From Centrapalus pauciflorus (taxonomy: Eukaryota > Streptophyta > Magnoliopsida > Asterales > Asteraceae), in assembly GCA_020465985.1 (NCBI GenBank), contig JAANYP010002675.1, positions 186,001 through 250,000 on the forward strand: DNA of 64,000 bases. The letters run 5' to 3'. Of the stretch, positions 45,110 to 55,785 are shown one piece after another; the stretch's first letter is position 1, and every line of letters starts with the position of its first letter. The notes under the pieces were generated by a model that saw only the letters and a list, made by a program, of their open reading frames with translations, had not been told where the DNA came from and made no database searches. The translations under genes were made by a program, and so were the position numbers.

Positions 45110-45284
45110 GTAATTTGTCAAATGTGTGCGCGGGAACCAACCTTTTCGAAACCTTTAAAGGTCCCGGTTTCGTTCAGTTGTAACTACCAGTTACATATTC
45201 TTCTTCCACGGCCTTCTGCTTTCTCTCTGAACGATACACACATTCTTTTCAAACCCTAAACCCTAAACCGTCGTTTCTTCATCA
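45110..45284 (+). promoter_or_regulatory. Leader with telo-box before copia B ORF3
   Basis: Pyrimidine-rich sequence (TTCTTCTTCCACGG, CTGCTTTCTCTCTG) leads to AAACCCTAAACCCTAAACC at 45251-45269, 15 bases before the ATG at 45285. Tandem AAACCCTAA is the plant telo-box, found in leaders and promoters of highly expressed host genes. It is also the telomere repeat. Confidence 0.55.
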
Positions 45285-48079
45285 ATGGAGTTCGTAAAAG
45301 AACACAACTGCCTCCCATACACCCTGAAACACACTGAACTTCAACCGTTCCATGCTATGATGGACTTCCTCAGGCACTCCCATATCCACTATGCCCTCAA
45401 TATTAACCCCGCTATATACATATCTCATATTGAGCAATTCTGGAATCGTGCCTATGTTCAAACCATCAATGGAGTGTCTACCCTGACTTCCACAATCGAT
45501 GGTACAACCATCAATATCACTGAGGAGTCCATCAGAAGTCATCTGCATCTTCAAGATGCCACAGGTATAAAGACCTATCCCTTAATGCTTTACATTCTGG
45601 TCTTCAAAATATTGGATATAGGGGCCCTGCTGATTCTTTTACTTTCTTGAAAGCACATTTTTCTCCTAAATGGAAATACCTTGTGCATATTATTCAGCAA
45701 TGTTTAAGCCCCAAAAGAACTGGTTGGTCAGAATTTTCTTCAAATATTGCCACTGCCTTAGTGTGCTTTTCTACTGGCCAACAGTTCAATTTTTCAAATA
45801 TGATCTTTCAAGGAATGTTAAGGCATCATTCCCTAAAGAATGGGAAATTTTTGATGTATCCTCGGTTTTTGGCAGACATAATTGCACACACCTGCACTAC
45901 TTCTAATTTACATAAGAGGATACATGTTTCCCATAGGCACTCACTATCTTCAATCAAAAGGCTGATAAAGCCAAGTGCCAATTTTGTCAGTATAGATGCT
46001 CCATTGCCCTCTGCAATGATGAACATCATCACAAGAAACAGAGGAGAGGGGCCTGAGCAGACACAGCCTAACATTACTGCTTCAACCCCAGGACCCCAAC
46101 CCACTCCTCATGATACACATATTCCCTCTGATCCTTTTGTACAGCCCAAACGCCCACTACAATACTTATATAAAAGGAAAAGGGGACCAGGAGCTCCTTC
46201 CTCCTCCTCCCTTAGACAAAAGCCATATATCCCTGTGCAGGAGGATACTTCTGCACAGAATATCCAAAGGGAACAAATTGAGGACACTCCCATCCTCACT
46301 CAGGAGGTGAACATCTCTTCTGAGACTGTTCATATGGGTTCTGTGGCTGGCACTACTGATGTCTCTGCACAAGAGGCACAGGACAGTGCCAACATCTCTA
46401 AGACCACGCCCATGGCAACAGCAAGTGTGCAAACACGAGCTGGAAGTCCCCAGTACCAAGAAAAGAGGGGCCCAGAGGTTTCTACTTCTGGTGTTAATGT
46501 CAGTGATAGACCACAAACACCCCTGGTGTTTTCTGATCTTGAGACTAGCCTGCAACTGATGCTCTTAACGGATCCAAAGCTGAAACCTGTTGTAACAATG
46601 TTGGAATACCAAATGTCCATCATTGCTGCACAGGGGGCACAAATATATGCACTCAAACAGGCAGAAGCTGCTCACAATCAGAAACTGGCTTCTCTACACA
46701 AAGGATTTACTCTTTGTGGGAGTAAGCTCATCAAATTAGAGCAATTGATTCAAACCCATGTGGCAAAGGTTGTAGGTCCTTCTGACCAAACCAATGCTTC
46801 CAAAAAGGGGGAGAATCAGGAAGTTCCTGAACCAGTCCAAGCAGCTCCAACACCAACAGTCCAAGCAGCTTCAACAGCTCCACCTTCTGGGCTAGCAGTC
46901 CCAACTGCTTCTCAAGCTGTTAGCCTAGAAACTCAAGCTGCTTCTTCAAAAGCTACTGGAGTTGTGATCAGAGAAGGCATTCAAGCTCCATTAAGAACAG
47001 TCCAAGCTACAACATCTGCTACAAAATACAAGGGCAAGGGTATTCTTATTGAATCTCCAAAGCACAAATTTTCTTCAAAAGAAGCCCAAATTGCCTTTGA
47101 TGCTGAAGTTGCCAAAAGAATAGCAGAAGAACAAGACGAAGAATTGGATCAACAAGCCCAAACCCCTATGGATGATGATGAGACCTTAGGTGATTACCTA
47201 AAGGGGTTTGTAGTTAAACAAGGAGCAAAGAAGAGACATATGCCAACTGGGCATACCAAGGCTGAGCATAGAAGATTCCTTATCAATTTTGCCTTTGTAG
47301 CTGGTATTCCAAAGAAAATGGCTCAGTCCATGTCTACTGAAAGGCTGCAGGAGATTCATGATAAGGAGATGGACAAAAGACAGAGAACAAAAGTCTCTCC
47401 AGAAGTTCAAACGTCCCAATCAGTCCAACCATCAACGAAACCAGTCCAAACTACAGCTGCCAATGCACCTGCTCCCACTGATCAAGCTGCTCTCTCTATT
47501 CCTTCATCTGTTAAGAAAGTGCTGTTTGAGCAACAACTTCAAAAGGCAATGGAGATAGAAAAGATAATTGATCAGTATGATTTCTCAAAGCCTCAAATCA
47601 ATTACTGGTTTGCTAAGTCACTGGATGACCGTGACTTAAGAATAAAGTTTGTGATCAGAAGAGAGTCTGGACCTGAAGAGGAGTATGATACTTTTTGGCA
47701 GATAGTACAGAAGCTGACCAGAGAAGAATTAATAAAGATGTACCATATAGGGTCAGTTAAACAAGTAAGGTCTACTCTTCCACAGGTCAAGCAGCTCATT
47801 AAAGATCTAAGTACAGTGGTTGATTCTGAGTTTGCTAGACAAGAAATAGAGGATGCTGAAAAGAAAGGGAAAAAGATCAAGCAGATTGATCTGTTTGTCA
47901 AGTCAAAGACATTCAGAATCAAATTCACGGATGGGACTGGTATCTTCTTCAACTTTGAGTTTTATAATTTTTCAAAAGATATGCTACTGAAAATTAAGTC
48001 AGCTAGAATATCTTGTGACAAAGAAGAGTTGAAGAAAGAATTTTTGAAGGCTGTAGATCAGAAGCTTGCACAGTTGTAA
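45285..48079 (+). pseudogene. copia B third ORF (env position), frameshifted
   Basis: Lies between pol and the 3' LTR, where some Sireviruses carry an env-like ORF. The ATG at 45285 opens MEFVKEHNCLPYTLKHTELQ. A frameshift at about 45580-45595 moves the rest to another frame: HSGLQNIGYRGPADSFTFLK, then HFSPKWKYLVHIIQQCLSPK, open to TAA at 48077. Intact, it would be about 930 residues. The N-terminal 220 residues (HYALNINPAIYISHIEQFWN, then GWSEFSSNIATALVCF and GKFLMYPRFLADII) form a compact domain. I remember it as frequent in Asteraceae predicted proteins but cannot assign a function. The middle is P/T/Q-rich with one short coiled coil (LKQAEAAHNQKLASLHKG). The C-terminus is K/E-rich. I see no signal peptide or convincing membrane anchor, so an envelope role is not supported. 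Confidence 0.8.
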
Positions 48080-48170
48080 GTTTTTGAAAGCCTTGGTTTG
48101 TAAATAACAGTTTACTTATTTATTTCCATTTTTGTATAGAACTTAAAGTCTTGTGTAAAGAATTTAAGTT

Positions 48171-48180
48171 AGGGGGAGAT
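48171..48180 (+). other. Terminal polypurine tract of copia B
   Basis: TAGGGGGAGAT directly precedes the 3' LTR, where plus-strand synthesis is primed. Confidence 0.88.
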
Positions 48181-48851
48181 TGTTGGGAAATAGTTTAAGT
48201 ATACTCAAGCTGTTAGTTTAGACTTCTCAGACTGTTAGTAGATTTTTCATGTAAGTACAAAGTTCATGCTGTTAGTTGAAGAAACTCGAGCTGCCAGTGT
48301 AAAAGTTCAAGCTGCCAGAGCAAAACAACTCAAGCTGCTCAGTTCATGCTGTCAAGTCATTCAAGCTGCTCAACAGTTTCATAAACAGAATGTGCTGATT
48401 TTCAGGAAAGATATCTATATGAAGATTCCAGCGTATCTACTATCAGAGAAGTCATAGTCCTTTAAGGAAACACGTCCATAAAGCAATATAAATAGACAGA
48501 ATATTGTATAGAAGTATAGAAAAGTTTTCTGCGTATTTTTGAGTCTGTAATTGCTTTATTGTTTAAGTTTTCTTAAGCCTCTAAGGTTGTAAAACCCTAA
48601 GAACAGTGTGTGTTCTTCGTCTAATCAAAACAGATTAGAGGTGATTGTAATCATTGAATTCAGCAATACAAACAGTCTTGATTACTTCTTATGTTTTATG
48701 CTATATTGGTTCTGAAAGTTTTTGTTAAAATAATCAAGTGTTATTCCGCAAACTTCTTAATTAAACTTTGATTCAAAGCAAGATTATTGATTTATACTCT
48801 GATAAATTCAAATCAGTTAATCTTGATTATTCATATTTTTAGATCCTGACA
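48181..48851 (+). repeat. 3' LTR of copia B
   Basis: 671 bp, the partner of 38078-38748, with about six substitutions. ATGAG follows as the target duplication, giving one mismatch against ATGGG on the left. Confidence 0.93.
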
Positions 48852-48855
48852 ATGA

Positions 48856-48884
48856 GTGACCTGCAAACCTGTTTAGCAGGTCAC
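48856..48884. other. Perfect 9-bp inverted repeat
   Basis: GTGACCTGC and GCAGGTCAC are separated by 11 bases. It lies within the MULE left inverted repeat next to the copia insertion. No role is known. Confidence 0.6.
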
Positions 48885-49337
48885 CAACTTTTCAGTTATC
48901 AAACATAGTTATATCTTTTCAGATTTTTATCAATAATAGTAATATATCAAAAACATGATTATTTTTATTTTATTAAGTTTTCTAATAATTCATAAACACC
49001 AAAATAAACCAAATTTTTATTCCGAATATTTATTCTGAATATTTATTTACGATTAGATAATATTAGATTACTTATTCACAATTATATATAATATGAACGA
49101 AAAAAAATACTACGAATCATTTCAATTTCAATTTTTCCAAACGAAAAAACTATAAATCATTTTATTTTTTGTTTTTTCCAACAAAATAATATAAACTATT
49201 TTGGTTTTTTAGTTTTTTCGATCTAAATGGGCTGTAGGTTTTTTATATAAAAAACTAAAAATAAAAATTGGTTGCAATATTATTCAAGCAGAAACACTAT
49301 ACACCACAATTATTTATAATTTTTTGTGTAGTTAAAA
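48885..49337. other. MULE interior, AT-rich, no gene
   Basis: The first 80 bases continue the decayed inverted repeat of the MULE (ATCAATAATAGTAATATATC). The rest is AT-rich, with AAACTATAAATCATTT-like words repeated at 49130-49210, and has no recognised coding sequence. Confidence 0.5.
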
Positions 49338-49790
49338 ATTGTAACACACCGTCTTTGAGAAATATTTTGTGGATTTAATTCATTGGTTGATTAAATTATT
49401 AATATTGCTTGGGGCAATGGTATGGCGATTAGTGAAATGAACACGTGTCGGGGTCGAGTATACATGTCACCGGGTTATAATTCTAGCGGATTATTAATAA
49501 TTATGAGATCACGGAATTAAACGGGAATATTAATATTAATTATGAAATATTGATAACAGGTCGGGTATCGGTGTCGAACCCGCATTATAAACGATATATT
49601 TATATGTATAACACGTTTAACTCTTTGCTTCATTTTCATTCATTTCAAAAACAATTGAGAAGTGTTGTGTGTGTTTGTAAGAGCAAACAGAAGGGAAAAA
49701 AGTCGTAACGGATCGAATTACGCTATGGAATTCATCTTTATCTTGGCTTGTGGAGTTCTTAAACTTGGGAAGGTAAGAAACCTCTAATTT
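49338..49790 (+). repeat. Gypsy-type LTR fragment
   Basis: Starts TGTAACACACCGTC. Blocks are shared with the LTR at 2344: GGATTATTAATAATTATGAGATC here and GGATTGTTAATAATTATGAGATC there, with CCGGGTT before and a GGGTATCG/GGGTACCG word after. The element body is absent. The right end is not defined; similarity fades near 49600-49800. Confidence 0.5.
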
Positions 49791-50284
49791 AAATGAGTTG
49801 ATTGTGTTATAAGGTGCTAAATTATGGAAATTGGTTTAGCAATTGTTTTTTTCGTTGCTAAAAACACGAAAATAAATGAGTTGTAATTATTTTGTACGAA
49901 AACTCAAAATGATTTATAGTTTTTTGTAAAAAAAAACTTAAAAACATGATTGGGTCGTAGTTTTTCATTCGGGAAAGCTAAAAGTTGAATGATTTGTAAT
50001 CAATTTCATTCGGAATTTACTAAAAAACCGTTCAATTTGTAATTTTTTTATTCCAAATGAAAAGTACTACGAATGAAAAAGTGTTGCGACCCATTCATTT
50101 TTTAGTTTTTCTATGAATGGAAAAACCATGGAAAAATTTTTAGAAATGAGGGGTTTTTTTTTTCCAACAAAAGTACTACCCTTTTTTTTTTGTTTTCAAA
50201 AATAATATATGCGGGCTTGGGAACACCGAATGGCAGCTCTGCACACTTGACCACTTTCCACTTTTTACCGCTTTTGACCACCAT

Positions 50285-50460
50285 TCGGTAGTCTGAAAAC
50301 CGAATTGCAGGTTTTGACCACTTTTTGACCAACTTTTCAGAAAATTTTGTTTCTTTCGGTTCTACCAACACCGAATGCAGGTTTTGACCACTTTTGACCA
50401 ACTTTTCAGAAAGTTTTGTCTAGTTCGGTTGTACCACCACCGAATGCAGGTCCTTGCAGC
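50285..50460. repeat. Tandem repeat, unit about 70 bp, upstream of PMD gene
   Basis: The block CGAATTGCAGGTTTTGACC, then CAACTTTTCAGAAA and CGGTTCTACCAACACC, occurs twice with a third partial unit. Nearby are duplicated words TTTTTATTGACCCGTGAAC (50518-50565). The sequence 49800-50284 before it is AT-rich with AAAAACTA-type repeats and has no gene. Confidence 0.8.
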
Positions 50461-50600
50461 CTTTTTTCCAGAACCCGTGAACACCTCCTCCCCAAAAGAA
50501 CCCGTGAACACCTATATTTTTTATTGACCCGTCAACCCCCTATGTTTTTTATTGACCCGTGAACAACCCCCCCCCCCCCCCACCCACCGGCCAACCATCT

Positions 50601-50612
50601 ATATATAAATCA
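50601..50612 (+). promoter_or_regulatory. Candidate TATA box of the PMD gene
   Basis: CTATATATAAAT lies about 140 bp before the ATG at 50749, followed by a C/T-rich leader (CAATCTCTATTTC). Confidence 0.45.
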
Positions 50613-50748
50613 CATTGCATTCATCCAAATCACATGCAATCATCCAGTTTCATATATCTGAGACTCATTCTCTATAGATCTCTCAATCTCTATTTCTATT
50701 TCAATCTCTGAATCTTTATATTTTTAAACAGTTGTTTTAATTTTTACA

Positions 50749-53700
50749 ATGACCCAAGAAGAAATATTTGCTGGTCCAATTAATGGCGAACTATTGTTTT
50801 TAAAAGAAGAACATCGGGCGTTCGAGTTATTTCAATTAAACGAGAACGATCCCGAACAAAACAAAAAACTTGGCACGCCGTTGGAACTTCGTCGTGGCGA
50901 TGGAAAATTATGGAAACATCTAAAGGAGCATCCGATACCGGGGAATGTTATGACAATTATCGAGGATGTGGGTTTTCGTGGAATTTTTGAATGCGGAAAC
51001 CATAAAATTGACTGGCACTTGATCACTGCTCTTGTAGAGAGATGGCGGCCGGAGACCCATACATTTCATCTTCCTATGGGCGAGGCTACTGTTACTCTGG
51101 AAGATGTACAAGTGTTATGGGGATTGCCAGTGGATGGAGATGTGGTCACTGGTGTTGATCTTAAACTTACTTCCCAGGAAGTTAACGAGATGTGTCTAGC
51201 TTATCTTGGTTTCGTGCCGATGGAGAACCAAGTATCTGGGTTGTATGTGAAGATGACCGCTTTAATGTCAGAAATCCAACAAGCGGTCCGGGGTGGTGAC
51301 GAAGGTCCTAGACAAAGGGCCCGTGTTTATATCATGTACATACTAGGAGGTACATTGCTTCCGGATTCTGGAAACTGAGTACCTTTACATTTACTTGTAA
51401 ATTTAATTTATTTGGATCGTCGCAATCGGCTGAGTTGGGGTAGTGCTGTGCTGGCACGATTATATCAAAGTTTATGCCACGCTACAAATCCCGACACACA
51501 GTATGTGTACGGTCCCCTTTTATTGTTACAATTTTGGGCTTGGGAGAGAATTCCTGCTTTCCGCCCTGCAATGACACAACCGCAAAACAACATTGTCTTC
51601 CCATTTGGTGCAAGGTTAGTATTTATTAATTTTACCTTATGCTTACATTTAAATTTCATTTTTCTGTTATAGTATAATATTTAACAGTTTAGTTGTAATT
51701 AAATATAAATATTTTAAATTTATTTTATTAAAAAACCCAAGTCGTCCATTAAATCGTAAAAAATCGTAAAAACTTATTTATTTTATTAAAAGTCGTAAAA
51801 ACTTATTTATTTTATTAAAAAATTGTAAAAACTTTTAATAAATTTATTTTATTAAAAGTCGTCCATTAATGAATCAACATCATGATTTATATGGGTGTGC
51901 TTTGGTGAAATCGTAAAAAATAAATATTGATAAAAAAAATTTGAGTTTTATAATATTTGAGTTTTAATAATAGTTAGTTACTAGTTAGTTACACATAGAT
52001 AAATATTGATAAAGAAAATAATAAAATTATAAAACTTCATTTCTTTTTCATTTGTCATATTTCTTTCATTTAAAAAAAATAAAAATTTATACTAAATGCA
52101 ATAATTCTCTACTCATTTCCGTCGAAATGAAGACTTTTATCACATGATTTAAAAAAAACTTATAAACACGTACATAAAATCACAAACCAAACCATGAAGA
52201 AGATAATTATAATAAAATTCAGCTAGATTCTTCTTAAATGCAACAAAAATAAAATGATTGCAAGGACTATTTATTATTAAATAATAATTAATAAAAAGGT
52301 TTGTGTACAATGATTGCAAACACTAAAACAGTTAAATCAGTACGTTTCAAACACTTGGTTGGTCCGTTTCAAACAGATAAAATTTCAAACTTTTCTTTAT
52401 AGTATAATATTTAACAATTTAGTTGTAATTAAATATAAATATTTTAATTTTATTCTATTAAGCAAAAGTACGTGAATTAAACCAATTGTTATATATTTCC
52501 TTACAATGTTATATATAATATTTAACAGTTTAGTTGTTATACATTTATATATTTCCTTACAATGTTAAGTTTTCATTCAGATCATAAATATAAAAAAAGA
52601 GAATGTATTAACACTATGAAATAATTAAATTAGAACATATACATATACATATACATGTTGTAGTTATCCAGATAATTGTTATTGATGGTGTCTAGGACAG
52701 TCTGATCGGGTTTGGTTGTTGGATATTCGAAAGGTATTATACCGAAAGAGTCCTGCCTCCCAGACTGACCTGACTGGCCATTGTAACATTTATTTACGAT
52801 AACTATAAAATGAATGTGATATATGTTATAATTGTAATACAAATTTCAAAATTGAATATTGACTAGATATTTAATGATATAAATGGAGGGCGAGTCACAG
52901 CTTTGCTGAAACCGGAGCACATTGTTTAAGATCGACTCGCTACACTCTAATGATACTAGAAAATAACGAGGTATATTATTTTGAATTTAAGCTTTACATT
53001 TGTAAACTACAAAAGTTATGATCCACACTTACTTGTTACTCTCTATTATGTGCTAGTTTAACTGGACACCATATGTTGAGTTCCTGCATCATCTACACGT
53101 TGATTGTAGAAGTGGTTTTCAATCTTGGAGATGCAACACATATTTAATATGTTGGGAGATTGTTGAACCACACTTACCGAGCAGGGTAATGAGGCAATTT
53201 AATATGGTATAGACCATCCCTCAAACAACTTATTATTTACATCTGATCAGCACAAAAAGGTGCACAAAATCAATCGGGTGGGTAAGAAAGTTGATTGGCT
53301 TAGTAAGCACGGGAATTGTATTCAACACTGGCATTCGAGACATCAAAATATCGTAAATGGTAATTTGTCAAATAACTCCGATGCCAGTATTGAATATAAT
53401 AGATGGTACTTTCAACGAACGGTTAATCACATCGTTCGTCCTTAATCAAGTGGTCGTCCAGGGTTCAAAAACATTGCTGGATCTAGGGATTTAGCGGTAA
53501 GCCATTTTTCATTAATTAAATCATTTACATTCATATAAAGAAATTATTGACTTTATGTAATAATATATATTCTCTTAACAGTTTGAGGGGCTGAGCTATT
53601 TGTATCAACCAGGAAGCAATCTAAGTCAACAGGAACGTTATGGCATCCAACAGTACATGGATCGAGCTGGCGGTAGCCGTCGCTTAGACATGCCATATCG

Positions 53701-54160
53701 GTATTTTCCTGATGCTTTTAGCAACTATCCTGGGGCAACCTCTCAACATGGTTCCGGTGCAAACGTATCAGTTCCGCATCCTCTTATCCCGGATTTGAAT
53801 GAAGAAGATGTGTCGTACAACGTTTATGGTTATATGGATTCTAACTTACATTATTCACCGACGTTTAATGACGGGACACAAACCTTGTATGGCCATCAAG
53901 AAGCTGGTACTTCAAATGCAAATTTAGGGGAACATTCAACCTTTCAACCAAATACTGTGGTACAAAATTTTTTTGGTGCGTACGACAACACACAGAACGC
54001 ACAACAGAGTCAGGTTGTAATCGACACGGGCGGTCCCTCACAACCTTTTCAGACACAGAGGGATACACAGTTTCAATTGCAACCATATTCTAGTATGTCA
54101 ACTCCTTCGTATCACAGTACTTATTCCCCTCAATTTAGCTCTCCACAACCTCCACCATGG
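50749..54160 (+). pseudogene. Plant mobile domain (PMD) gene carried by the MULE
   Basis: Resembles the MAIN/MAIL family (aminotransferase-like plant mobile domain, PF10536), whose host members act in nuclear gene silencing and whose relatives travel in transposons. Four exons fit: 50749-51614, 52883-52970, 53057-53496 and 53582 to about 54160. Motifs in order are ALVERWRPETHTFHLPMGEA, VTLEDVQVLWGLPVDG, ARVYIMYILGGTLLPD, LSWGSAVLARLYQSLC, LLLLQFWAWERIPAFRP, then WRASHSFAETGAH, EPHLPSRVMRQFNMV and EGLSYLYQPGSN. Lesions: TGA at 51376, AA in place of the AG acceptor before 52883, TAG at 53210 where Gln is expected, a shift at 53220-53260, and TAA near 53443. The end is cut by the CGGTTT-rich insertion at about 54160. 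Clearly a pseudogene, but the family assignment is firm. Confidence 0.82.
51615..52882 (+). other. Long first intron of the PMD pseudogene
   Basis: Starts with a good donor (CAAG|GTTAGT) and ends at a mutated acceptor. It is AT-rich and includes repeats of GTCGTAAAAACTTATTTATT (51750-51860). Positions 52660-52790 are less AT-rich, but no coding motif was recognised. The open frame on the minus strand there is short and unsupported. Confidence 0.5.
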
Positions 54161-54915
54161 AGCGGTTTGGATCGGTTTATAGCAAAAACCGAAATCCAAA
54201 CCAAAATATCGGTTTTTAAAATTAACAGTCCAAACGGTTTGGTTTTAAACGATTTGGTTTTTTCGGTCTTTGTTTCGGTTTGAATTTTGGTTATTTTCGG
54301 TTTTTTTGGATTTTGTTTTTGTCCGAATCCCCATTTTCTTATTTTGTGAAATTTATTTTTCTTTGACAAAATATGAAATTTTTAACAACATCCAATACAA
54401 TAATCATTTAATCAAACATAAAAAAGACAAAAAAAAACTTAAACTTCAAACATCCAAATATCCAATTTCAACAATTCAAATCATAAATTTAAACATCCAC
54501 AGATGTGTCGCTTGATACTTCCCACTTTCGGTGTTCCATTGATCAATTTCATTCTTGATTTCTCCCAAGAGGCAAGACTCTGTTGCGTCGCTTGATGCTT
54601 CCCACTTTCCCGGTTCCCATTCTACCAGTTAGTAATTAAAGAAGGGTATGTATTTAATAAAATTTTAAAATTTAAAACAACCTAATTTAATAATTAAAGA
54701 AGGTATGTATTTAATAAATCTAAATTTATAATATAGTACATATAAAACCGGTTCAGTTTGGATTTCTTTCGGTTTTTTATAGGTTCAAACCTAAACCAAA
54801 CCGAAATTTTCGGTTTTTGAAAATCGAGAGTCCAGACCAGTCCAAAATCCAAACGGTATGGTTTTTTTGTTTCGGTTTTTCGGTTTTTTTCGATTTCGAT
54901 TTTTATGCACACCCC
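54160..54915. mobile_element. CGGTTT-rich hAT-like non-autonomous insertion
   Basis: Both ends are dense in CGGTTTTT and AACCGAAA words. The right end reads TTTATGCACACCCCTA, the usual GGGGTGTGCA-type terminus of plant hAT MITEs. The left boundary (about GGAGCGGTTTGG) lacks that terminus and may be truncated. The interior has a near-repeat CGCTTGATACTTCCCACTTT / CGCTTGATGCTTCCCACTTT at 54508-54609. Confidence 0.5.
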
Positions 54916-55494
54916 TAATAATAGCAAACACTTTTAACTTTTTACCAATAATAAAAACATATCAAATTAAAATTTTCTTTATCTTTAACTAATCATTACT
55001 TTAAAGAAACTAAGTTTATGAAAATCGAAACACAATCAAATAAGTTCGTAATCCATTTTTTTATTTAAATTTTGTTAGAAATAAATCACATGCAATGTGT
55101 GCCTATAAAAGAGATAAAAAAATATGTTTTCTATAGACATTAAAAAATAAAAATTATTTTGATGTGTCATATTTTCATGCATAGCTGGGTTTTAGAGGTA
55201 TGATAGAGTCGAACATTTAAGTGTAACATGACAACGTGAAACTCAAATCATTTTGTATAAGATGTCATAGAAATATAATGAACACATTATGCTACATTTG
55301 TATTCTTTTTTGGATACTTAGTTCAACAATATTTGCATTATTTATTTGATAAATAAATGAATAATATTATAAATATTTATGATCTAATCATGGATAATTA
55401 GTTTTTTTATTTATTTAATGTCGAAATCTTGTTTGTGAAAGAATGCATAAAGTGTTATATATTTTGATTTTATGTATCCATATATATGTTTATT

Positions 55495-55496
<2 letters not shown>

Positions 55497-55563
<67 letters not shown>

Positions 55564-55580
55564 GTGTGTGTGTGAGTGTG
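55497..55580. repeat. TA/TG microsatellite
   Basis: About 30 TA dinucleotides followed by TGTGTG. Open frames of repeated I-Y on both strands come from this tract. Confidence 0.95.
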
Positions 55581-55785
55581 TCGTTTTTGGTTTTAGAAAG
55601 AAAGACTTGAAATTAAAAACCATGACAAAGAAAAACCAAAACCAAACTGAAACCAAAATAAAAACCAAAAAATCAAATCGTTTAAAATCCAAACTGAACG
55701 GTTTCTTGAATATAGAAACTGATGTTTCGGTTTGGTTTTTGGTTTTTGCCAAAAACCGATCTATGCTCACCCCTAATCAAAATAA
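55580..55785. mobile_element. GGTTTTTG-rich MITE fragment
   Basis: AACCAAAACCAAACTGAAACC-like words and a right end CTATGCTCACCCCTAA match the type of terminus seen at 54915. The left end is lost in the microsatellite. Confidence 0.4.

Larger units (their letters stand above)
38078..48851 (+). mobile_element. Full-length Sirevirus-like Ty1/copia element with third ORF
   Basis: The 671-bp LTRs (38078-38748 and 48181-48851) differ at about six positions by eye and run from TGTTGGGAAATAG to AGATCCTGACA. A primer-binding site (TGGTATCAGAGACAGG) follows at 38751, and polypurine tracts lie at 44973-44983 and 48171-48180. Flanks are ATGGG and ATGAG, a target duplication with one mismatch. The order gag, coiled coil, protease, integrase, reverse transcriptase, RNase H, extra ORF and multiple tracts matches Sirevirus-type copia elements. 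At a grass rate of 1.3e-8 per site per year, six differences would mean about 0.3-0.4 million years. The coding region has at least three frameshifts and three stops, so this copy is dead. Confidence 0.93.

Noticed and set aside
45251..45269. Interstitial telomere scar
   Set aside because: Two and a half AAACCCT units match the telomere repeat, but their position 15 bases before an ATG in a pyrimidine-rich leader fits a telo-box better than a chromosome-end relic.
45285..48079. Retroviral-type envelope gene
   Set aside because: The position after pol is right, but I see no signal peptide, furin-like site or transmembrane anchor, and the N-terminal domain is not env-like.
51412..51672. Independent small gene starting MDRRNRLSWGS
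   Set aside because: It is in frame with the preceding PMD exon and continues its domain (LSWGSAVLARLYQ). It is separated only by a TGA, so it belongs to the same pseudogene.
52630..52842. Minus-strand open frame in the first PMD intron
   Set aside because: Short, begins in a TACATA repeat, no motif. The surrounding PMD exons are on the other strand and this stretch fits an intron.
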